A program made the translations under genes and the position numbers. Under the pieces are notes generated by a model, which saw nothing but the letters and a program-made list of their open reading frames with translations, ran no database searches and was not told the DNA's origin. A stretch of 12,059 nt of DNA from Polyangiaceae bacterium (GTDB lineage Bacteria; Myxococcota; Polyangia; Polyangiales; Polyangiaceae), in the NCBI GenBank assembly GCA_025936205.1, contig JAICTU010000280.1, forward strand, positions 1-12,059, written 5' to 3'. Below, piece after piece: positions 7,112 through 12,059 of this stretch; the stretch's first letter is position 1; each line of letters opens with the position of its first letter.

Positions 7112-7885
7112 ATGAAATTGGTGATCTTGGCCGGCGGCCTCGGTACCCGGCTCTCGGAAGAGACGGCGATCAAGCCCAAGCCCATGGTGGAGATCGGGGG
7201 CCGGCCCATCTTGTGGCACATCTTGAAGATCTACTCCTCGTTCGGGATCAACGAGGTGATCATCTGCGGCGGCTACCGCGCGGATGTGATCAAGGATTTC
7301 TTCCACGGCTACTTCATTCGCAATTCGGACGTCACCTTCGACATGAAGAATGACAGCATCGAGGTGCATTCTGCGCACCGCGAGCCATGGCGGGTGACGG
7401 TGGTGGACACCGGCCAGGACACGATGACGGGCGGGCGCGTGCGCCGGGTGCGCGAGCACATCGGCAAGGAGCGCTTCCACCTGACCTACGGCGACGGGGT
7501 CGCCGATCTCGACCTCGCGGCGCTGAACGCCTTCCACGAGCGAGAGGGCTCGCTGGTGACACTGACCGCGGTCTCGCCCCCCGGGCGCTTCGGTGCCCTG
7601 ATGTTGCACGAAGGCAGCCACAAGGTGGCCTCCTTCCGCGAGAAGCCGCGGGGAGACGGGGCCGGGGTGAATGGCGGCTTCTTCGTGGTGGAGCCCGAGG
7701 CGCTCGACTACATCGCGGGCGACAGCACCTCCTGGGAGCAGGAGCCGCTGCGCGATCTGGCGCGCGACGGCAAGCTCTCGGCGTACCGGCACGAGGGCTT
7801 CTGGCAGGCCATGGATACGCTGCGCGACAAGAACTACCTCGAGGATCTGTGGGCGAAGGGCAAGGCGCCCTGGAAGCGCTGGTAG
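7112..7885 (+). CDS. rfbF: Glucose-1-phosphate cytidylyltransferase (CDP-glucose synthase)
   Basis: Makes CDP-glucose and pyrophosphate from CTP and glucose-1-phosphate, the first step towards CDP-linked deoxysugars; cytoplasmic. The product is 257 residues, exactly the usual RfbF size. The nucleotidyltransferase signature LAGGLGTRL is at 6-14 with Glu17, then KPKPMVEIGGRPILWHI from Lys21. The metal/sugar site is TYGDGVAD at 125-132. VNGGFFVVEP and the C-terminal EGFWQAMDTLRDKNYLEDLW are characteristic of RfbF rather than of glucose-1-phosphate thymidylyl- or uridylyltransferases. The stop is only 10 bp from the end of the convergent repeat-protein gene. CDP-glucose 4,6-dehydratase (rfbG), the normal next gene, is not here. 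Nothing looks damaged. Confidence 0.96.
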   Translation: MKLVILAGGLGTRLSEETAIKPKPMVEIGGRPILWHILKIYSSFGINEVIICGGYRADVIKDFFHGYFIRNSDVTFDMKNDSIEVHSAHREPWRVTVVDTGQDTMTGGRVRRVREHIGKERFHLTYGDGVADLDLAALNAFHEREGSLVTLTAVSPPGRFGALMLHEGSHKVASFREKPRGDGAGVNGGFFVVEPEALDYIAGDSTSWEQEPLRDLARDGKLSAYRHEGFWQAMDTLRDKNYLEDLWAKGKAPWKRW

Positions 7886-7889
7886 GGCG

Positions 7890-7899
7890 CTGAGCTCAG
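7890..7899. other. Perfect 10-bp palindrome at the junction of convergent genes
   Basis: CTGAGCTCAG covers the 10-bp gap between the rfbF stop and the end of the minus-strand gene and overlaps that gene's stop codon. It has no loop and no T-tract, so it is a weak candidate for a termination or protein-binding site. Confidence 0.2.
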
Positions 7900-8027
7900 G
7901 CGTCGAGCGATGAGCGGCGGGTTCGCGCCCTGCGCCGCAGGCCAGCGATCAGCAGCAGCCCGAGTCCGAGACTGGTCGCGCCGCTGCGGCCGCTGCCCGT
8001 GCTCAGGCCGCAGCCGAACCCGCCGCC
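7899..8027 (-). other. MYXO-CTERM sorting signal coding segment
   Basis: The last 43 residues begin GGGFGCGLSTG with a single Cys. They continue with the short hydrophobic run SLGLGLLLIAGL and then RRRARTRR before the stop. This Gly/Cys motif, helix and Arg cluster is the layout of the MYXO-CTERM signal, which is processed by myxosortase at the cell envelope. It is the best taxonomic clue in the window. Confidence 0.8.
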
Positions 8028-8237
8028 CTGGACATGCAGCACCGGAGTCGTGGCTTCGGCAGTCTCGGCGGACTCGCCGAGTTGCTCGAGGTCTCCGTCG
8101 TCGTTCGAGCGAGGAACACCCACCGTGCTCCAGTCGATCGGCTGGGGCTCGCTGAGGGGATACTGGGGCCGAACCCAGGGCGTCGGCGCCGGCGGGACGG
8201 GCGGCTCGGAAGGCGGAGTGCCGCCCGCATCGGCATC

Positions 8238-8357
8238 GGGCTCTGGTGACGGCTCGGCGGGGATGCCGGCATCCGGCTCGGGCTCGGGCTCGGGCTCGGG
8301 GGGGTGGCTGATGCCGGCATCCGGCTCGGGCTCGGGAGGCTGGCTGACGCCGGCGTC
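8238..8357 (-). repeat. Pro-Glu linker repeats (DAGxxxPPEPEP) built on a GGCTCG hexamer
   Basis: Residues 242-281, counted from the ATG at 9080, read as DAGVSQPPEPEP, DAGISHPPEPEPEPEP and DAGIPAEPSPEP. The middle copy is 4 residues longer. On the plus strand this corresponds to GGCTCG four times in a row at 8275-8298 against two copies at 8323-8334. It probably spaces the repeat array from the membrane anchor. Confidence 0.8.
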
Positions 8358-8372
8358 CGGCGCCGGGGGCTG

Positions 8373-9188
8373 CGGCGAGCACTGACCCGAGCCGTCGTCG
8401 TCGTCCTGGGGGTCGCCGCCGCTCTGGTTGCCCCCGGTGTTGCTGCAGTCGTCGCAGCTGTCGAGATCGACGTCACGACAGCTGTTGGGGTCGGTGGGGT
8501 CGAGGTCGTCGACATCGGGCACACCGTCGTTGTCGTCGTCGGCATCGCCGAGGTCACAAGCGCCGTCGTGATCGGTGTCCGTGCCGTCGTCGGCGACGTC
8601 GCCGCCGCTGGCGTCAGCCCCGGTGTTGCTGCAGTCGTCGCAGCTGTCGCCGTCCACATCGCGGCAGTGGTGTGCATCGCTCGGGTCGGAGTCCAAACCA
8701 TCGACCACGCCGTCGTTGTCGCGGTCGCTCTCGCCAAGATCACAGATGCCGTCGTGGTCGGTGTCGGTGCCGTCGTCGTTGAGATTGCCGCCGCTCTGAT
8801 CGGCGCCGGTGACGGAGCAGTCGTCGCAGGTATCGTGGTCGGCGTCCCCGCAGATCTGCGGATCGTGGGGATCGGTGTCGATCACATCCGCCACGCCGTC
8901 GTTGTCGAGATCCGTCTCGGCCGCGTCGCAGGTGCCATCGTGGTCCAGATCGGGGCCATCGTTATCGATGTCTCCCGCGCTGCGGTCGGGGCCGCTGACC
9001 GAGCAATCGTCGCAGGTATCCCGGTCTTGATCCTGGCAAACGAACGGGTCGTCGGGATCGAGATCCGCTGAATCCGGCACACCGTCATCGTCGCGATCGA
9101 GGTCACCCGCGTCGCAGCGGCCGTCGTGGTCGGTGTCGAGTCCGTCGTTCGCCGGATCGCCGCCGCTGTGATCCGCGCCGCCAGCACT
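8373..9188 (-). repeat. 186-bp (62-residue) tandem repeats encoding TSP3-type calcium-binding units with a CDDC motif
   Basis: Three full units lie at 9074-8889, 8888-8703 and 8702-8517, each exactly 62 codons. A partial unit precedes them (9188-9075) and a shortened one follows (8516-8373). The shared pattern is DPxDPxxCxDxDxDxCDDCS, then TGxDxSGG, then DDGTDTDHDGxCD, then DNDGV. The DxDxDG-type loops are typical calcium ligands of thrombospondin type 3 repeats. The evenly placed Cys residues suggest disulfides, which fits an exported location. Asp-rich coding also creates a long but meaningless Val/Ala-rich frame on the opposite strand. Confidence 0.9.
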
Positions 9189-9695
9189 CTCACGTCACCG
9201 CTCATCCGCAGATCACCGAGGTTGGCACCGCTGGCGATGTCCAGGTTGCCGGTCTGGGGCGTCGCAGCGTCGACGTCATTGACCAGCAGCAGCGGGAAGC
9301 TCGCGCTCACCCGCAGGCGATCGAACCACACGATGCTGCCGCCGACGTAGGCGTAGAGCTGATCGCGCAGCAACGCGCGCACCTCGTTGCCCGCGTCATC
9401 ATACAGCACGAGCGGGCGGTGCGACCAATCTCCGACCACGCCGGTCGCCCAGCGGCCGTGGCCGCGCAGGTCGAGGGACTCTAGCGCAAACCAGTCGCTC
9501 CCGCGTTCCGCGGGCTCGAAGCGATTGAGCGCAAAGCCATCCGTCTCCGCTGCGTGCGCCGCGCGTTCCTGTGGAAGCGTGAGAAACACGGAAAAATTGC
9601 TGCCCCCGCTGCGCGCCCGAGCGTACGGTCTCCCACCATGAATGGTCTCATTCCCCTCTGAGTTCCATGGACGGGCGCTCGGAAGCATCGTTAAT

Positions 9696-9701
9696 CCACC
9701 T
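9696..9701 (-). promoter_or_regulatory. Ribosome binding site of the broken barrel gene
   Basis: AGGTGG on the minus strand is 7 nt before the ATG at 9688. It supports this start even though the first 46 residues look unlike a clean signal peptide. Confidence 0.45.
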
Positions 9702-9816
9702 GCGGCTCCGGGGGAGCGCAGCGCGCTTGCTCAGCTTGCGAGAGCCTGAACGTGCCGTGCTCGGGCGCGCTGACAAGTGCCAATGCACTGGCGCTGGTGG
9801 CAAAATGGCACCGTGA

Positions 9817-9834
9817 GCGCTGATATTTCAGCGC
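9817..9834. other. Perfect 7-bp stem hairpin GCGCTGA-TATT-TCAGCGC
   Basis: Inverted repeat with a 4-nt AT loop in the gap between divergent genes, 129 bp upstream of the broken barrel gene and 288 bp upstream of the amidase. There is no T-tract, so an operator-like site or a structured leader is as likely as a terminator. Confidence 0.4.
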
Positions 9835-10121
9835 GGGACTGTTGCAGCGAATGGGTGCTGCGATTCGCCGAGCGGGAACGCGGGCCTCCCGGCCCTGCCG
9901 CAGAGGTTCACGCCGCCTCGACGCCGCCGCTGGCGATCAGCGCGGCGGGATTGCCGGAGCTGCGCTCGCGCACGAGTTGGGCCACGCTGTCCGGGGAATA
10001 TACCGATGGAAGCCTCTGGAGCGGGTTCGCCGCGTCCACCTCCACCAAGCGGTAGGTGCCGATTTTGAGTCGGGCAGACGCTTGAGTTGCACGGCTTCGG
10101 CCGCAATGGCAAGACGCCCGG

Positions 10122-11510
10122 GTGCGCTCGTTGTTTCAGTGCACTGCCGTCGAACTGGCGCAGCTGACGCGCTGCCGGGAGGTCTCCTGCCGGGAGGTGG
10201 TGGAGGCGCATCTGGCACGGGTGGAAGAGCACAATGGTCGGCTGGGAGCCGTGACGATCGCCCTGCGCGACTCGGCGCTGGCACTGGCGGATCAGCGCGA
10301 CCGTAGCCGCGAGCCGGGGCCGCTCGAGGGCGTGCCCTTCACGGTGAAGGAAGACCTGGATTGTCTGGGCACGGCCACGACGCACGGGTTGCCGGCGCTG
10401 CGCGATGCGTTGCCCTACGAAGACGCGCCCGCCGTGGCCCGACTCAAGGCGGCGGGCGCGATCCCGATCGCGCGCACCAATACCTCCGAGCTGGGCTTGC
10501 GCCTGTGCACCGCCAATCCGCTGCGCGGCCGCACGTTGAACCCCTACGGCCGCCAGTGGACCGCCGGAGGCTCGAGCGGCGGGGACGCCGTGGCGGTCGC
10601 GACCGGCATGACGGCGCTCGGCCTGGGCAGCGATCTCGGCGGCTCGCTGCGGGTGCCAGCACACTGCGCGGGGGTGGCGACGCTGAAGCCCACGACGGGC
10701 CGCATTGCGCACGCCTCGTCGCTGCCGCCTCGCGATCACGGCATGGCGGGGCAAGCGATGCTGGCGCTGGGGCCGCTGGCGCGCTCGGTCGCGGATTTGC
10801 GCGTCGCTCTCGAGGTGCTCGCGGGGCGCGACCCGCGCGACCCGCGATCCGTCCATGTACCATTGCGCGGCCCGGCGCCGAGCGAGCGGCGTGCCGCTCT
10901 CGTCACTCGCGTTCCGGGCTGCACGCTGGAGCCTGCTGCGCTGCTGGCGATCGAGCGTGCCGGGCAGGCGATGCGCGCCGCCGGATGGATCGTCGAGGAG
11001 GCGGCTCCGCCGGAGATCGCGCGGGTGAACGAGGTTTTCGCGCAGCTGCTCGCCACCGATCTGGAGGTGATCCGCCGTGAGCTCGAGCCCTTCCTGTCGG
11101 ATGAGCTCTCGGGGCATCTGCAGCGCCTGTGCCGCTGGGCGAAACCGCTGGAGAGCTCGAGCCTGCGCCTGCACAGCGAGCGCTCGCGGCTGAGCCGGGC
11201 CTGGTCCGCTTTTTTCTCCGAGTACCCCATCGTGATCGGTCCGAGCTGGGGGCGAGCGATCTGGCGCGTCGATGCAGATCTGGATCCGGCGTCGGGGGTC
11301 GCGCTGTTGGCAGAAACAACGCGCTTCATCACACCGGGCAACGTGCTCGGCTTGCCGTCGCTCGCACTGCCGATGGGCCTCGCGGAAGGCTTGCCCACCA
11401 GCGTGCTGATCTACGCGGATCTCTGGCGCGAAGACCTGTGCCTGGCCGCCGCGGCCGTGATCGAAGGCACACGTCCGCCATTGGCCGTCATCGATCCAGC
11501 GGCGGTATGA
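10122..11510 (+). CDS. Amidase-signature family hydrolase
   Basis: Hydrolyses a carboxamide or related C-N bond with the Ser-cisSer-Lys triad; 462 residues, normal for the family. Lys76 lies in PFTVKEDLD, cis-Ser151 in TAGGSSGGD, and the nucleophile Ser175 in GSDLGGSLRVPA. The spacings of 75 and 24 residues match those of fatty-acid amide hydrolase. The C-terminal block GNVLGLPSLALPMG is also typical. It is not an obvious GatA: no gatB or gatC is near, and an Asp follows the GGSSGG where Ser is common. The start is GTG at 10122, giving the usual SLFQCTAVELAQL opening. An in-frame TGA lies at 10083 and TTG 10131 is an alternative. Neither start has a clear ribosome site. No signal peptide is seen, so it is probably cytoplasmic. 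The substrate is unknown. Confidence 0.92.
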   Translation: MRSLFQCTAVELAQLTRCREVSCREVVEAHLARVEEHNGRLGAVTIALRDSALALADQRDRSREPGPLEGVPFTVKEDLDCLGTATTHGLPALRDALPYEDAPAVARLKAAGAIPIARTNTSELGLRLCTANPLRGRTLNPYGRQWTAGGSSGGDAVAVATGMTALGLGSDLGGSLRVPAHCAGVATLKPTTGRIAHASSLPPRDHGMAGQAMLALGPLARSVADLRVALEVLAGRDPRDPRSVHVPLRGPAPSERRAALVTRVPGCTLEPAALLAIERAGQAMRAAGWIVEEAAPPEIARVNEVFAQLLATDLEVIRRELEPFLSDELSGHLQRLCRWAKPLESSSLRLHSERSRLSRAWSAFFSEYPIVIGPSWGRAIWRVDADLDPASGVALLAETTRFITPGNVLGLPSLALPMGLAEGLPTSVLIYADLWREDLCLAAAAVIEGTRPPLAVIDPAAV

Positions 11511-11583
11511 CCGCAGTCGAACCGAGTGGGCTGGTGCGATAGACGTCGGCTACCGCACCTCACGTTGTGCCAGTCTTGCCGCC

Positions 11584-11598
11584 GCTGGGGATGCCAGC
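11584..11598. terminator. Small hairpin between convergent genes (weak terminator candidate)
   Basis: GCTGG, loop GGATG, CCAGC forms a 5-bp stem in the 99-bp gap between the amidase stop and the stop of the small minus-strand gene. No T-tract follows, so only its position supports termination. Confidence 0.2.
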
Positions 11599-11609
11599 CG
11601 CCGGTCCGC

Positions 11610-11915
11610 TCAAAGCAAGACGACGACCAAGACGATCGCGAGAATCACCACGGCTGCCGTCGTACCGATCACGACGGTATTACCGCCCCGGTACTCCAGA
11701 GCTTCGGGGGACTTTGCTTCGAGTTGTGCGTAGCGTGCCATGTCGCTGGCCTTGTCGGCTGCGCGCGAGCCTGCTTCCACACTGAGACGGTCGGGGCGTG
11801 GATTCTGAGGCACTCTTGCCGATTGGGAAGCTCGATCCGCCACGGGCGCCGCCCGGCCAATGGACGGAACTACACACAAGCCAATACAAGCAACGAGAGC
11901 GTACAAGTGGCGCAT
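11610..11915 (-). CDS. Small exported protein with C-terminal membrane anchor, unknown function
   Basis: Hypothetical protein of 101 residues that I do not recognise. Residues 1-22 form a signal peptide (MRHLYALVACIGLCVV core, probable cleavage within GRAAP). Residues 23-79 are polar and rather helical, rich in Ala, Arg, Ser and Asp, with AADKASDMARYAQLEAKS and then EALEYRGGNT. Residues 80-101 are an uninterrupted Val/Ile/Leu/Ala helix reaching the C-terminus with no Arg tail, so it is not a MYXO-CTERM signal. The frame extends upstream to 11990, but the ATG at 11915 has a full AGGAGGT at the right distance and begins a proper signal peptide. It is convergent with the amidase across 99 bp. 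It is probably a real, well-translated envelope protein with its bulk outside the cytoplasm. Confidence 0.75.
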   Translation of the reverse strand: MRHLYALVACIGLCVVPSIGRAAPVADRASQSARVPQNPRPDRLSVEAGSRAADKASDMARYAQLEAKSPEALEYRGGNTVVIGTTAAVVILAIVLVVVLL

Positions 11916-11922
11916 AGAGCGG

Positions 11923-11929
11923 ACCTCCT
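11923..11929 (-). promoter_or_regulatory. Consensus ribosome binding site of the small exported protein
   Basis: AGGAGGT on the minus strand lies 7 nt before the ATG at 11915. It is the strongest Shine-Dalgarno sequence in the window and fixes the start. Confidence 0.75.
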
Positions 11930-12030
11930 GGTGAATTGCTGGAACGATGGGTGCAGCATCCGTGCCGCGTCCCTCTCGCCCACCGATCACAAGGGCGGGC
12001 GCCAGGTCCGTCGAACACTTTCCCTTGCTC

Positions 12031-12036
12031 TGTCAA
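12031..12036 (-). promoter_or_regulatory. Possible -35 box (TTGACA) upstream of the small exported protein
   Basis: A perfect TTGACA reads towards the gene, 115 bp before its ATG. The hexamers 16-18 nt downstream (such as CGACGG) do not resemble a -10 box, so this may be chance. Confidence 0.2.
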
Positions 12037-12059
12037 ACCAGTGCGCGTACCCGAGAGAG

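Larger units (their letters stand above)
7896..9688 (-). pseudogene. Broken surface-protein gene: truncated barrel N-terminus joined out of frame to TSP3 repeats and MYXO-CTERM tail
   Basis: Two minus-strand frames make one apparent gene. The 5' frame starts at ATG 9688, with AGGTGG 7 nt upstream. Its residues 49-170 (DGFALNRFEPAERGSDWFA, LDLRGHGR, GVVGDWSHRPLVLYD, WFDRLRVSASFPLLL, LGDLRMSGDVRVLA) resemble the start of myxobacterial outer-membrane barrel proteins that continue to TSP3 repeats and often an OmpA domain. After about 9180 this frame becomes Thr/Ala/Arg-rich nonsense and stops at 8882. The repeat frame, shifted by one base (-1), becomes recognisable at about 9188, six bases after an in-frame TGA at 9197-9195, and runs to the stop at 7896. 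Most of the expected barrel is missing. The signal region (residues 1-46, ending AHA) is also poor. A pseudogene formed by deletion is most likely. Sequencing error alone would not explain the missing barrel. The repeat part could in principle still be translated from ATG 9080. Confidence 0.7.
9689..10121. other. 433-bp region without a confident gene
   Basis: Between the divergent broken barrel gene and the amidase I find no recognisable protein. Plus-strand frames through 9777-10055 and 9842-10306 read as Arg/Ala-rich or mixed sequence without motifs. A minus-strand frame from TTG 10048 to TGA 9908 (46 codons, beginning LVEVDAANPLQRLPSVYSPD) has protein-like composition. It also appears to continue, after a shift of frame, a minus-strand stretch reading AEAVQLKRLPDSK at the amidase 5' end. 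It may be a decayed gene end, but chance is equally possible. Promoters for both flanking genes should lie here; I see no convincing -35/-10 pair. Confidence 0.4.

Noticed and set aside
8304..9071. 255-codon plus-strand frame rich in Val and Ala, opposite the repeat array
   Set aside because: It is the complement of Asp-coding GAC/GAT repeats (read as GTC/ATC). It has no start signal or motif, and its regularity comes entirely from the real repeats on the minus strand.
9180..9197. Programmed -1 frameshift as an explanation for the broken repeat gene
   Set aside because: No slippery heptamer is present at the junction, and a frameshift would not supply the missing barrel half.
9766..9785. Sigma-54-like promoter (TTGGCAC...GC) upstream of the broken barrel gene
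   Set aside because: The distance between the GG and GC pairs is 9 rather than 10 nt, and the -12 part does not fit.
9828..11174. 448-codon minus-strand frame opposite the amidase
   Set aside because: Arg/Gln/Ala-rich, low-complexity reading of high-GC antisense DNA. The plus strand has an intact amidase with its full catalytic triad.

Overview
The window looks like chromosomal DNA of a high-GC Myxococcota bacterium, probably of the Polyangia type. GC content is high throughout and codons mostly end in G or C. The firmest marker is the end of the minus-strand protein around 7.9-8.0 kb: a glycine-rich stretch with one Cys, a short hydrophobic helix and an Arg cluster, which is the MYXO-CTERM sorting-signal layout. 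The same protein carries Asp-rich thrombospondin type 3 (TSP3) repeats, which are common in that phylum. I see no tRNA, rRNA, CRISPR array, insertion sequence or integrase.

Layout. (a) 1-1922, plus strand: the C-terminal half of a polysaccharide flippase cut by the window edge, then an ApbE-type flavin transferase with a probable lipoprotein signal. (b) 1971-5805, minus strand: a tightly packed four-gene run read as RmlC/RfbC-like sugar epimerase, DUF4910-type M28-like metallohydrolase, NAD-dependent sugar epimerase/dehydratase (SDR) and family 2 glycosyltransferase. (c) 5839-7885, plus strand, divergent from (b) across only 33 bp: a zinc-finger NDP-sugar C-methyltransferase and glucose-1-phosphate cytidylyltransferase (RfbF). 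(d) 7896-9688, minus strand: a broken surface-protein gene. It joins the first part of a probable outer-membrane barrel protein, out of frame, to a 186-bp TSP3 repeat array, a Pro-Glu linker and a MYXO-CTERM tail. (e) 9689-10121: a gap with a hairpin and only doubtful short ORFs. (f) 10122-11510, plus strand: an amidase-signature hydrolase. (g) 11610-11915, minus strand: a small exported protein with a C-terminal membrane anchor.

How the genes fit together. Blocks (b) and (c) look like one sugar-nucleotide and glycan module. RfbF would make CDP-glucose. The SDR, the RmlC-like epimerase and the C-methyltransferase could tailor it into a methyl-branched deoxysugar. The glycosyltransferase would add it to a lipid-linked glycan, and a flippase such as the one at the left edge would export the glycan. 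A recognisable CDP-glucose 4,6-dehydratase (RfbG) is missing from the window, and the role of the DUF4910 hydrolase in such operons is not settled. These two points and the broken TSP3/MYXO-CTERM gene deserve the closest second look. I found no clearly new system, only unusual combinations of known families.
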